The notes under the pieces: model-generated
The model's database searches: none
What the model was told of the DNA's origin: nothing
What the model saw: the letters and a program-made list of their open reading frames with translations, nothing else
Source of the DNA: Stenotrophomonas sp. UBA7346
GTDB lineage: Bacteria; Pseudomonadota; Gammaproteobacteria; Xanthomonadales; Xanthomonadaceae
Length of the DNA stretch: 35,970 nucleotides
Direction: 5' to 3'
Assembly (NCBI GenBank): GCA_002471015.1
Contig: DKPB01000050.1
Coordinates: 1 to 35,970 of the forward strand
Position numbers and translations under genes: made by a program
Shown here: positions 1-7,491 of the stretch, in pieces
How the letters are laid out: each line of letters begins with the position of its first letter
How positions within the stretch are numbered: the first letter of the stretch is position 1

Positions 1-369
1 ACCGGCGAGAACCTGCTGCAGTTGCTGGAAACCCGTCTGGACAACGTCGTCTACCGCATGGGCTTCGCTGTGACCCGCCCGGCTGCCCGTCAGCTGGTCT
101 CGCACCGCGGTGTCACGGTCAACGGCAAGTCGGTCAACCTGGCCTCGTACCAGGTCAAGGCTGGCGACGCCATCGCCCTGTCCGAGAAGGCTGCCAAGCA
201 GCTGCGCGTCCAGGAAGCCCTGACCGTTGCCGAACAGCACGACCTCAGCCCGTCGTGGGTCGAAGTCGATTCGAAGAAGTTCAGCGGCGTCTTCAAGGCC
301 GTTCCGGATCGTGCGGACCTGCCTGCGGATATCAACGAAGCGCTGATCGTCGAGTTGTATTCGAAGTAA
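1..369 (+). CDS. rpsD: 30S ribosomal protein S4, C-terminal part (cut by window start)
   Basis: The reading frame is open from base 1 and encodes 122 residues beginning TGENLLQLLETRLDNVVYRM, a typical S4 stretch; the family is about 206 residues long, so the N-terminal 80 or so lie outside the window. The visible part contains the S4 RNA-binding fold (RMGFAVTRPAARQLVSHRGV and following) and the usual C-terminus ending in ELYSK. S4 binds 16S rRNA early in 30S assembly and in many bacteria represses its own operon by binding leader mRNA. It is followed 54 bases later by rpoA, the standard alpha-operon order. The in-frame TTG at base 22 is not a real start. Confidence 0.97.
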   Translation, partial: TGENLLQLLETRLDNVVYRMGFAVTRPAARQLVSHRGVTVNGKSVNLASYQVKAGDAIALSEKAAKQLRVQEALTVAEQHDLSPSWVEVDSKKFSGVFKAVPDRADLPADINEALIVELYSK

Positions 370-380
370 TTCACAATGGA

Positions 381-406
381 GAACCTCCGGGTTGCACCGG
401 AGGTTC
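381..406 (+). promoter_or_regulatory. Perfect hairpin in the rpsD-rpoA spacer
   Basis: Bases 381-390 (GAACCTCCGG) pair perfectly with 397-406 (CCGGAGGTTC) around a six-base loop. The hairpin sits directly before the rpoA Shine-Dalgarno (AGGAGA, about 409-414). No T-run follows, so it is unlikely to be an intrinsic terminator. An RNA-processing or translation-control role is inference only. Confidence 0.6.
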
Positions 407-423
407 GCAGGAGAACCCGCAAC

Positions 424-1422
424 ATGACGGTTACCGCAAACCAGGTTCTGCGTCCTCGCGGTCCGCAGATCGAACGCCTTACCGAGACCCGCGCCAAGGT
501 CGTGATCGAACCCTTGGAGCGTGGTTACGGGCATACGCTGGGCAACGCCCTGCGTCGCGTGCTGCTGTCGTCCATCCCGGGCTTCGCCATTACCGAAGTC
601 GAGATCGACGGCGTGCTGCATGAGTACACCACCCTTGAAGGCCTGCAGGAGGACGTGCTCGAAGTCCTGCTGAACCTCAAGGACGTGGCCATCCGCATGC
701 ATTCCGGCGACAGCGCCACCGTGACCCTGTCCAAGCAGGGCCCGGGCATCGTGACCGCTGCCGACATCAAGGTTGACCACAACGTCGAGGTCATCAATGG
801 CGATCACGTGATCTGCCACCTGACCAAGGACACGGCAATCAACATGCGCCTGAAGGTCGAGCGTGGCTTCGGCTACCAGCCGGCTGCCTCGCGCCGCCGT
901 CCGGACGAAGAGTCGCGTGCGATCGGTCGTCTGGTGCTGGACGCTTCGTTCTCGCCGGTCCGCCGCGTCGCTTATGCGGTGGAAGCCGCTCGCGTCGAGC
1001 AGCGTACCGACCTGGACAAGCTGGTCATCGATATCGAAACCAACGGCACGATCGATGCCGAGGAAGCAGTCCGCACCGCGGCTGACATCCTCAGCGATCA
1101 GCTGTCGGTGTTCGGCGATTTCACCCACCGTGACCGCGGTGCGGCCAAGCCGGCCAACAACGGCGTGGATCCGGTGCTGCTGCGCCCGATCGACGATCTG
1201 GAGCTGACCGTGCGTTCGGCCAACTGCCTGAAGGCCGAGAGCATCTACTACATCGGTGATCTGATCCAGAAGACCGAAGTGGAGCTGCTCAAGACCCCGA
1301 ACCTCGGCAAGAAGTCGCTGACCGAGATCAAGGAAGTGCTGGCCCAGCGTGGCCTGTCGCTTGGCATGAAGCTGGAGAACTGGCCGCCGGCCGGTGTCGC
1401 CGCTCACGGCATGCTTGGTTGA
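424..1422 (+). CDS. rpoA: DNA-directed RNA polymerase subunit alpha
   Basis: Encodes 332 residues, the usual length for this family in xanthomonads. The N-terminal domain (about 1-235) contains the dimerisation stretch GYGHTLGNALRRVLLSSIPG; after a flexible linker the C-terminal domain holds VRSANCLKAES, with the arginine that contacts UP-element DNA and activators, and ends ENWPPAG. The subunit scaffolds RNA polymerase assembly. The ATG at 424 is chosen because AGGAGA lies about 10 bases upstream and the protein then begins MTVTANQVLRP; an earlier in-frame ATG at 376 would add 16 residues encoded by the spacer hairpin. It lies between rpsD and rplQ. Confidence 0.98.
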   Translation: MTVTANQVLRPRGPQIERLTETRAKVVIEPLERGYGHTLGNALRRVLLSSIPGFAITEVEIDGVLHEYTTLEGLQEDVLEVLLNLKDVAIRMHSGDSATVTLSKQGPGIVTAADIKVDHNVEVINGDHVICHLTKDTAINMRLKVERGFGYQPAASRRRPDEESRAIGRLVLDASFSPVRRVAYAVEAARVEQRTDLDKLVIDIETNGTIDAEEAVRTAADILSDQLSVFGDFTHRDRGAAKPANNGVDPVLLRPIDDLELTVRSANCLKAESIYYIGDLIQKTEVELLKTPNLGKKSLTEIKEVLAQRGLSLGMKLENWPPAGVAAHGMLG

Positions 1423-1435
1423 TAAGCAACACCTG

Positions 1436-1465
1436 TTCCCCCGCATGGGTGACCATGCGGGGGAA
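1436..1465 (+). terminator. 13-bp perfect hairpin after rpoA (terminator or attenuator)
   Basis: Bases 1436-1448 (TTCCCCCGCATGG) are perfectly complementary to 1453-1465, with a four-base loop, followed by TATTGTTT. It lies 14 bases after the rpoA stop and well before rplQ. The T-rich tail is imperfect, so partial termination or attenuation is as likely as full termination. Confidence 0.6.
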
Positions 1466-1616
1466 TATTGTTTCAGCAGTACCCGCATCGACGGTTGATC
1501 AAGACCGCGATGCCGGTCGTCCAGGACGGGCGACCAGGACCATCCGCAGTCCACTTACAACGCCAGGATGGCGACAACGAAGTCCAACGTCTCATCATTA
1601 ATCAAGGAATATCACC

Positions 1617-2003
1617 ATGCGTCACCAGAAGTCTGGCCGTAAATTCAGCCGCACCAGCGCCCACCGCGAAGCAATGTTCAAGAACATGGCTGCCTCGCTG
1701 TTCAAGCACGAGCTGATCAAGACCACCCTGCCGAAGGCCAAGGAACTGCGCCGCGTTGCCGAGCCGCTGATCACCCTGGCCAAGGTTGATTCGGTTGCCA
1801 ACCGCCGTCTGGCGTTCGCCCGCCTGCGCGACAAGGAAGCCGTGGGCAACCTGTTCACCATCCTGGGCCCGCGTTACGCCGCTCGTCCGGGTGGCTACCT
1901 GCGTCTGCTGAAGTGCGGTTTCCGCGCCGGCGACAATGCACCGATGGCCTACGTCGAGCTGGTGGACCGTCCGGCCGCTGTGGCGGAAGAAGTCGCCGAG
2001 TAA
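1617..2003 (+). CDS. rplQ: 50S ribosomal protein L17
   Basis: Encodes 128 residues beginning MRHQKSGRKFSRTSAHREAM, the signature N-terminus of L17, with the conserved KTTLPKAKELR and later LGPRYAARPGGYLRLLK. L17 is a large-subunit protein near the exit-tunnel side of the 50S particle. Length matches the bacterial family. A good ribosome-binding site (AAGGA) precedes the ATG. It is the last gene of the alpha operon, but a 194-base spacer with a hairpin separates it from rpoA, so its level relative to rpoA may be set separately. The C-terminal tail is short and acidic. Confidence 0.98.
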   Translation: MRHQKSGRKFSRTSAHREAMFKNMAASLFKHELIKTTLPKAKELRRVAEPLITLAKVDSVANRRLAFARLRDKEAVGNLFTILGPRYAARPGGYLRLLKCGFRAGDNAPMAYVELVDRPAAVAEEVAE

Positions 2004-2033
2004 TCGCGCACTTCCATCCATCGACGGATGCAA

Positions 2034-2062
2034 CAGAAGCCCGGCCACTGCCGGGCTTTCTG
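2034..2062 (+). terminator. Intrinsic terminator of the alpha operon
   Basis: AGCCCGGC (2038-2045) and GCCGGGCT (2050-2057) form a GC stem with loop CACT, followed by TTCTGTTT. It lies about 30 bases after the rplQ stop, as expected for the end of the operon. Confidence 0.8.
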
Positions 2063-2147
2063 TTTATCTGGTTTCAGCTGCGATCACTGCTGATCGCGCG
2101 CGGGCGGCCTGCTACTCTTGCTGCATTGTCTATTCCGGAATGATGCA

Positions 2148-2663
2148 ATGACCCCCTTGCGTTGGAGTTTCCGAGCGCAGTGCCTGCTGGGCTTTCTGGT
2201 CTGCGCCGGCCTGCTGGCCTTTGCGATCTACATGCAGATCCAGATGGGGCTGGAGCCGTGCCCGCTGTGCATCTACCAGCGCATTGCCTTCGCATCGGTG
2301 GGCGTGCTGTTCCTGTTTGGCGCGCTGCACGGGCCGGCCAGCCGCGGTGGCCGCGCCGGTTATGGCGTGCTGACCCTGATCGCGGCGGCCGTGGGCGCCG
2401 GCATCGCCGGGCGCCATGTCTACGTGCAATTGCTGCCGAAGGACCTGGGCAGCAGCTGCGGCCCGCCGCTGAGCTTCCTGGCCGAGACCATGGGGCCGTT
2501 CGAGGTGTTCCGCACCGTGCTGACCGGCACCGGTGACTGCGGCAACATCGATTGGACCTTTCTCGGCCTGAGCATGCCAATGTGGAGCCTGGTGTGGTTC
2601 GTGCTGCTCGCCGGCTGGGCGCTGTATGTCGGCCTGCGCACCCGTAAAAAACGATTGATCTGA
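2148..2663 (+). CDS. dsbB: Disulfide bond formation protein B
   Basis: A 171-residue inner-membrane protein with four predicted transmembrane helices (about 10-30, 45-60, 70-90 and 143-163). Two periplasmic cysteine pairs are visible: C38-P-L-C41 in LEPCPLCIYQR, and C104 (SSCGPP) with C131 (TGDCGN). This is the DsbB pattern: it reoxidises DsbA and passes electrons to ubiquinone. The arginine after the first cysteine pair (YQR) fits the quinone-proximal site. ATG at 2148 is preferred over an in-frame TTG at 2118, which would add ten residues uncharacteristic of the family. It lies just upstream of the DAHP synthase gene. Confidence 0.95.
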   Translation: MTPLRWSFRAQCLLGFLVCAGLLAFAIYMQIQMGLEPCPLCIYQRIAFASVGVLFLFGALHGPASRGGRAGYGVLTLIAAAVGAGIAGRHVYVQLLPKDLGSSCGPPLSFLAETMGPFEVFRTVLTGTGDCGNIDWTFLGLSMPMWSLVWFVLLAGWALYVGLRTRKKRLI

Positions 2664-2691
2664 CTCTTTGAACTCGACAACTGGTATCTGC

Positions 2692-4059
2692 ATGAACGCT
2701 TTCTCTTCCCCGTCATCCGTCGCCACCGCCAGCAGCTGGGCGCCGGACAGCTGGCGAGGCAGGCCTGCGCTGCAGATGCCGACCTATCCCGATCCGCAGG
2801 CGCTGGAGGCGGCGTTGGGCGAGCTGCGCCAGCTGCCGCCGCTGGTGACGTCCTGGGAGATCTTCGCGCTCAAGCAGCAGCTGGCCGAGGCGCAGGAAGG
2901 CAAGCGCTTCCTGCTGCAGGGCGGCGACTGCGCGGAGAACTTCGCCGACTGCGAATCGGGGACGATTTCCAATCGACTCAAGGTGCTGCTGCAGATGAGC
3001 CTGGTGCTGGTGCACGGCCTGCGCACGCCGGTGATCCGGGTGGGGCGCTTTGCCGGCCAGTACGCCAAGCCGCGTTCGGCCGATACCGAAACCCGTGACG
3101 GCGTGACCTTGCCGAGCTATCGCGGCGATGTGATCAATGCGCCGGCGTTCACCGAGGCCGCGCGCGTGCCGGATCCGCAGCGGATGATCACCGCGCATTC
3201 GCGCTCGGCGCTGACGATGAACTTCGTGCGGGCGCTGATCGATGGCGGCTTCGCCGACCTGCATCATCCCGAGTACTGGAACCTGGCCTGGATGCGCTGC
3301 TCGCCGCTGGCCGAGGAGTACCAGAAGATGGTGGCCTCGATCGGTGATGCGGTGCGCTTCATGGAGACCTTGTCCGGCGCGCAGGTGCACAACCTCAACC
3401 GGGTCGACTTCTACACCTCGCACGAGGCCTTGCTGCTGCCCTACGAGCAGGCGCTGACCCGGCAGGTGCCGCGCCAGAGCGGCTGGTTCAACCTCAGCAC
3501 GCACTACCCGTGGATCGGCATGCGTACCGCGGCGCTGGATGGCGCCCACGTGGAATACCTGCGTGGCGTGCGCAACCCGATTGCGATCAAGGTCGGGCCG
3601 TCGGTGCAGCCGGATCAGCTGTTGCGCCTGATCGACGTGCTGAACCCGGACGACGAGCCGGGCCGCCTGAGCTTCATCCATCGCATGGGTGCGGCGCAGA
3701 TTGCCGACAAGCTGCCGCCGCTGCTGGAGGCGATCAAGCGTGATGGCCGCCGCGTGTTGTGGGTCTGCGATGCGATGCATGGCAATACAGAGAGCACCAG
3801 CAACGGTTACAAGACCCGTCGCTTCGACAACATCCGCAGCGAGGTGGAGATGTCGTTCGACCTGCATGCCGCGGCCGGTACGCGCCTGGGTGGCGTGCAC
3901 CTGGAGCTGACTGGTGAGGATGTCACCGAGTGCACCGGCGGCGCGCGAGAGCTCACCGAGCGCGATCTGGAGCGTGCCTACCGTTCCAGCGTCGACCCAC
4001 GGCTGAACTACGAGCAGTCGCTGGAAATCGCCATGGCCATCGTCCGCAAGCAGGGCTGA
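2692..4059 (+). CDS. Class II 3-deoxy-7-phosphoheptulonate (DAHP) synthase
   Basis: Encodes 455 residues of the plant-like class II (AroAII) family, which condenses phosphoenolpyruvate and erythrose 4-phosphate in the first step of the shikimate pathway. Diagnostic stretches are LLQGGDCAENF, with the metal-binding cysteine at about residue 80, then RVGRFAGQYAKPRS, the arginine-rich TAHSRSALTMNFVRAL, the DFYTSHEALLLPYE segment and WVCDAMHGNT. Length is typical. ATG at 2692 is chosen; a TTG at 2668 adds eight residues. It begins 28 bases after dsbB and may be co-transcribed with it. Class II enzymes are usually controlled differently from the E. coli AroF/G/H type, but nothing here shows the effector. 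Confidence 0.95.
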   Translation: MNAFSSPSSVATASSWAPDSWRGRPALQMPTYPDPQALEAALGELRQLPPLVTSWEIFALKQQLAEAQEGKRFLLQGGDCAENFADCESGTISNRLKVLLQMSLVLVHGLRTPVIRVGRFAGQYAKPRSADTETRDGVTLPSYRGDVINAPAFTEAARVPDPQRMITAHSRSALTMNFVRALIDGGFADLHHPEYWNLAWMRCSPLAEEYQKMVASIGDAVRFMETLSGAQVHNLNRVDFYTSHEALLLPYEQALTRQVPRQSGWFNLSTHYPWIGMRTAALDGAHVEYLRGVRNPIAIKVGPSVQPDQLLRLIDVLNPDDEPGRLSFIHRMGAAQIADKLPPLLEAIKRDGRRVLWVCDAMHGNTESTSNGYKTRRFDNIRSEVEMSFDLHAAAGTRLGGVHLELTGEDVTECTGGARELTERDLERAYRSSVDPRLNYEQSLEIAMAIVRKQG

Positions 4060-4070
4060 AGGCCATACAT

Positions 4071-4188
4071 GTAGTGCCGAGCCATGCTCGGCAGGGGCTT
4101 CACCGGTAAAGCCGAACCTGTAGTGCCGAGCCATGCTCGGCAGGGGCTTTACCGGTAATGCCACATGCCGAGCATGGCTCGGCACTAC
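4071..4188. repeat. Three SMAG/REP palindromes upstream of the RAYT gene
   Basis: Copies lie at 4071-4093 and 4120-4142 (GTAG end first) and 4166-4188 (reverse orientation). Each is a 23-base imperfect palindrome with core TGCCGAGCATGGCTCGGCA or its complement. The second and third form an inverted pair. The linkers share GGGGCTTYACCGGTAA, which is also seen near other copies in the window. The GTAG end and core match the SMAG family of Stenotrophomonas. Confidence 0.93.
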
Positions 4189-4245
4189 AGGTGTTGCCTT
4201 GGATCACCGACGGGTTTTCTCGGTTGCCGGCCCCAGGCTGCAGCG

Positions 4246-4689
4246 ATGTTCAGCCCAAAACTGCGCCTCGGGCGTGTATCGCTGCCCAACAACATCTACT
4301 CAATCACCACGGTGACGGCGGGGCGAATGCCGCTGTTTGCGAATCGCAAGAACGCCGAGCAGGTGATCGAGGCGCTCCATCATTGCGAATTCTCGGGTAT
4401 CGCGCACAACCTTGCCTGGGTGGTGATGCCCGATCATCTGCATTGGCTGTTACAGCTGCAATCCGGATCGCTGGGTGGATGCCTGCAGCGCCTGAAGTCG
4501 CGCTCAGGAAGGGCGATCGGCGGTGCAGGATCAATCTGGCAGAGCGGTTATCGCGATCATGCAATCAGGCAGGACGAATCGCTACGCGGTGTAGCCGATT
4601 ACCTGATGCATAACCCGGTGCGGGCGGGCTTGTGCGAGAGACCGCAGGACTATCCGTATGCGTGGTGCAGGTGGGGCTGGCAGCTCTGA
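4246..4689 (+). CDS. REP-associated tyrosine transposase (RAYT, IS200-like Y1 family)
   Basis: A 147-residue single-strand DNA transposase of the Y1/HUH type. Visible motifs are MPDHLHWLLQ at 61-70, with the metal-binding H64-x-H66 pair, then WQSGYRDHAIR (98-108) and DYLMHNPVRAGL (118-129), whose tyrosine 119 is the probable nucleophile by comparison with E. coli TnpA-REP. RAYTs bind and cleave REP sequences and occur as single, non-mobile copies that probably mobilise the repeats. The flanks fit: three SMAG copies lie upstream and five downstream, the nearest 10 bases after the stop. ATG 4246 is chosen because the longer frame from 4165 would read through a SMAG palindrome; its ribosome-binding site is weak. 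The frame looks intact. Confidence 0.93.
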   Translation: MFSPKLRLGRVSLPNNIYSITTVTAGRMPLFANRKNAEQVIEALHHCEFSGIAHNLAWVVMPDHLHWLLQLQSGSLGGCLQRLKSRSGRAIGGAGSIWQSGYRDHAIRQDESLRGVADYLMHNPVRAGLCERPQDYPYAWCRWGWQL

Positions 4690-4698
4690 AATTCCGAT

Positions 4699-4938
4699 GT
4701 AGTGCCGAGCCATGCTCGGCATGGGGCATCACCGGAAATGCCAAATGCCGAGCATGGCTCGGCACTACAGGTGAAGCGTTTGGGGTTTCTGGGCAGGCCC
4801 CGTGCCGAGCATGGCTCGGCACTACAGCTGAAGCATTCGGGATCTCTGGGCAGGCCCCTTCCGAGCATGGCTCGGCACTACAGGTGAAGCATTCGGGATT
4901 TCTGGGCTGGCCCCATGCCGAGCATGGCTCGGCACTAC
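4699..4938. repeat. SMAG/REP cluster with a 57-bp tandem array
   Basis: One forward copy (4699-4721) forms an inverted pair with the first of four reverse copies at 4746-4768, 4803-4825, 4859-4881 and 4916-4938. The reverse copies recur every 57, 56 and 57 bases. The intervening sequences are also alike (AGGTGAAGCRTTYGGG then TCTGGGCAGGCCCC), so the repeated unit is palindrome plus linker. The third copy has lost symmetry at one base (TTCCGAG instead of TGCCGAG). The array ends 10 bases from the stop codon of the minus-strand DUF2127 gene, and the linker motif AGGTGAAGCGTTAGC runs into that stop. Confidence 0.93.
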
Positions 4939-4948
4939 AGGTGAAGCG

Positions 4949-5425
4949 TTAGCGCTTGCGGTGGCGCTTGCCCAGGTCGCGGGCCAGAACCCAGACCACC
5001 AGCAGGTTGACCGCCAGCAGCAGCCAGGAGGCCCAGCCGGGGTGTTTGACGATGGCGTAGAAATCCAGCGGCAGGTAGAGCGCGGCGGAAATGCAGCCCA
5101 GCCACGACGCCCAGGCCTTGGCACGCCACAGGCCCCAGGCCTCGAGCGCGCGCAGCAACCCGTAGCCGACCAGCACGGCTGCACCCAGGTGCACGGTATC
5201 GGGAGTGATCATGCCCAGCAGCGAGGAGAACGCGCCGTTCTCGGGGTCACCACCTGCGCGGTGGATCAGGGCATTGATGATGTTGCGGAGCGGGGCGGGC
5301 CCGGAGATTTCCAGGCCGGCCGCAGCGAGAAAGGCCAGGACGGCCTTTCCCGCTTCCAGCAGCGCGATGGCTGCCAGTCCCGGATGCGCATGCGGATCCG
5401 GGTTGTAGGGCGTGTTGCCGGTCAA
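4949..5425 (-). CDS. DUF2127 family membrane protein
   Basis: A 158-residue hydrophobic protein with about four membrane segments. The stretch RALEAWGLWRAKAWASWLG and the late LPLDFYAIVKHPGWASWLLLAVNLLVVW are typical of the DUF2127 family, whose function is unknown. The C-terminus is very basic (GKRHRKR) and probably cytoplasmic. It starts five bases after the typA stop, and the only reasonable start is TTG at 5425, so it is probably translated by coupling to typA. Its stop codon abuts the SMAG tandem array, which could stabilise or end the transcript. The family assignment is from recognisable motifs and is fairly secure; a biochemical role cannot be given. Confidence 0.85.
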   Translation of the reverse strand: MTGNTPYNPDPHAHPGLAAIALLEAGKAVLAFLAAAGLEISGPAPLRNIINALIHRAGGDPENGAFSSLLGMITPDTVHLGAAVLVGYGLLRALEAWGLWRAKAWASWLGCISAALYLPLDFYAIVKHPGWASWLLLAVNLLVVWVLARDLGKRHRKR

Positions 5426-5430
5426 GACAA

Positions 5431-7278
5431 TCAGCCGCCGCGCGACGCCTTCTTGCGGTCGCTTTCGGTCAGGAACTTCTTGCGCAGACGGATTTCCTTC
5501 GGGGTGATTTCCACCAGCTCGTCGTCGTCGATGAAGTCCAGGGCCTGTTCCAGCGAGAACTTGATGGCCGGGGTCAGCTGGATCGCGTCGTCCTTGCCCG
5601 AAGCGCGCATATTGGTCAGCGGCTTGGTCTTGATCGCGTTGACGGTCAGATCGTTGTCCTTGGAGTGGATACCGATCAGCTGGCCTTCGTACACGTTGTC
5701 GCCTTCAGCAGCGAACAGCTTGCCGCGCTCCTGCAGCGGGCCCAGCGAGTAGGCCGGGGTGGCACCCGGAGCATTGGCGATCATCACGCCGTTCAGGCGC
5801 TTGGCGATGGCGCCCTGTTCCTTCGGGCCGTAATGGTCGAACACGTGGAACAGCAGGCCAGAGCCCTGGGTCAGGGTCTTGAACTCGTTCTGGAAGCCGA
5901 TCAGGCCACGCGCCGGGATCTTGAAGTCAAGGCGCACACGGCCCTTGCCGTCCGATTCCATGTTCTCCAGCAGGGCCTTGCGGGTGCCCAGCTTTTCCAT
6001 CACGCCGCCCTGGTGCTGCTCTTCGATGTCGACCACCAGCTGTTCGATCGGCTCCATCATCTGGCCATCGATTTCCTTGATGATCACTTCCGGGCGCGAC
6101 ACGGCCAGCTCGTAGCCTTCACGACGCATGGTTTCGATCAGCACCGACAGGTGCAGCTCGCCACGGCCGGAGACCAGGAACTTGTCGGCGTCTTCAAGCT
6201 GCTCGACCTTCAGTGCCACGTTGTGCACGGTCTCACGCTCCAGACGCTCCTTCAGCTGGCGGCTGGTCAGGAACTTGCCGCCGGACAGGTCCTTGTTGCC
6301 TGCGAACGGCGAGTTGTTGACCTGGAAGGTCATCGAGATGGTCGGCTCGTCGACGGTCAGTGCCGGCAGCGCTTCCGGGTTGTCCAGGGCGCAGACGGTG
6401 TCGGAGATGGTCAGCTCCTGGATGCCGGAGATGGCGATGATGTCGCCGGCCTGGGCTTCCTCGACTTCGATGCGCTCCAGGCCCATGAAGCCCAGCACCT
6501 GCAGGACCTTGCCCTGGCGCTTCTTGCCTTCGCGGTCGATCACGGCCACGGCCTGGTTCTTCTTGACCTTGCCGCGCTGGATGCGGCCAATGCCGATCAC
6601 GCCGACGAAGTTGTTGTAGTCCAGCTGGCTGATGCGCATCTGGAACGGGCCGTCGGCCTCGACTTCCGGCACCGGCACGTACTTCATGATCGCTTCGTAC
6701 AGTGGGGTCATGTCGCCGTCGCGGACGGTGTCTTCCAGGCCGGCGTAGCCGTTCAGGCCCGAGGCGTAGACGATCGGGAAATCGAGCTGCTCATTGGTGG
6801 CGCCGAGCTTGTCGAACAGGTCGAACACCTGGTCGATGACCCATTCCGGGCGCGCGCCCGGGCGGTCCACCTTGTTGACCACGACGATCGGGCGGAAGCC
6901 CATCGCGAAGGCCTTCTGGGTGACAAAGCGGGTCTGCGGCATCGGGCCATCCATCGCGTCAACCAGGATCAGCACCGAGTCGACCATCGACAGCACGCGC
7001 TCCACTTCGCCGCCGAAGTCGGCGTGCCCGGGGGTGTCGACGATGTTGATCCGGTTCTTGGTGCCGGTCTTCTTGTCTTCCCAGGTGATGGCCGTGTTCT
7101 TGGCCAGGATGGTGATGCCGCGTTCCTTTTCCTGGTCGTTGCTGTCCATTACGCGCTCGGCAAGCACCGTGCGCTCGGACAGGGTGCCGGACTGCTTGAG
7201 CAGCTGGTCGACGAGGGTGGTCTTGCCATGGTCAACGTGGGCGACGATGGCGATGTTGCGAAGATTTTCGATGGACAT
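5431..7278 (-). CDS. typA: Ribosome-associated translational GTPase TypA/BipA
   Basis: Encodes 615 residues, the normal TypA length. GTPase motifs are G1 AHVDHGKT (13-20), G3 DTPGH (81-85) and G4 NKVD (135-138), followed by EF-Tu-like domain II, two EF-G-like domains (RGELHLSVLIETMRREGYE) and the TypA-specific C-terminal domain (FKIPARGLIGFQNEFKT; GQLIGIHSKDNDLTVNAIKTKPLTNMRASGK in two parts). TypA binds the 70S ribosome and supports 50S assembly, particularly under cold or other stress. It is the first gene of a two-gene minus-strand unit with the DUF2127 protein. A near-consensus promoter lies upstream at 7326-7354. Confidence 0.98.
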   Translation of the reverse strand: MSIENLRNIAIVAHVDHGKTTLVDQLLKQSGTLSERTVLAERVMDSNDQEKERGITILAKNTAITWEDKKTGTKNRINIVDTPGHADFGGEVERVLSMVDSVLILVDAMDGPMPQTRFVTQKAFAMGFRPIVVVNKVDRPGARPEWVIDQVFDLFDKLGATNEQLDFPIVYASGLNGYAGLEDTVRDGDMTPLYEAIMKYVPVPEVEADGPFQMRISQLDYNNFVGVIGIGRIQRGKVKKNQAVAVIDREGKKRQGKVLQVLGFMGLERIEVEEAQAGDIIAISGIQELTISDTVCALDNPEALPALTVDEPTISMTFQVNNSPFAGNKDLSGGKFLTSRQLKERLERETVHNVALKVEQLEDADKFLVSGRGELHLSVLIETMRREGYELAVSRPEVIIKEIDGQMMEPIEQLVVDIEEQHQGGVMEKLGTRKALLENMESDGKGRVRLDFKIPARGLIGFQNEFKTLTQGSGLLFHVFDHYGPKEQGAIAKRLNGVMIANAPGATPAYSLGPLQERGKLFAAEGDNVYEGQLIGIHSKDNDLTVNAIKTKPLTNMRASGKDDAIQLTPAIKFSLEQALDFIDDDELVEITPKEIRLRKKFLTESDRKKASRGG

Positions 7279-7325
7279 GCGAAAGACGGCCAGCCGGTGC
7301 CGTGAATGGGGAAAATGAGTTCGCC

Positions 7326-7354
7326 ATTATACCGGTATGTGGGCCTTGTGCGAA
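7326..7354 (-). promoter_or_regulatory. Sigma-70-type promoter for typA
   Basis: On the minus strand, a perfect TATAAT (plus-strand 7326-7331) is preceded, with a 17-base spacer, by TTCGCA (7349-7354), a 4 of 6 match to TTGACA. It lies about 50 bases upstream of the typA ATG. Visual call only. Confidence 0.6.
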
Positions 7355-7491
7355 AACTTCCCGTTCAGGCGTGTCACGCCGCCCGTTCAGCTGTGGTCCC
7401 GGCAGGTGAGGGCCAGGAGGGCAGCGACGCGGGCGAGGGCGGGTGTAAACTATCGGGCTATTGAAAGCCGTCTTCTTTACTAAGGATTCCC

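Noticed and set aside
1419..1601. 60-codon plus-strand frame in the rpoA-rplQ spacer
   Set aside because: It overlaps the rpoA stop and encodes the terminator-like hairpin; no ribosome-binding site or plausible protein character.
2713..4185. 490-codon minus-strand frame opposite the DAHP synthase gene
   Set aside because: Antisense shadow; arginine/histidine-rich, no family features, and it runs through a SMAG repeat.
4746..4938. Regularly spaced repeats that look at first like a CRISPR array
   Set aside because: The spacers are similar to each other, the repeats are SMAG palindromes, there are only four units, and no cas gene is near.
5665..7305. 546-codon open frame on the plus strand opposite typA
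   Set aside because: It is histidine-, glutamine- and valine-rich in the way expected of an antisense shadow of a high-GC gene; typA on the other strand is unmistakable.
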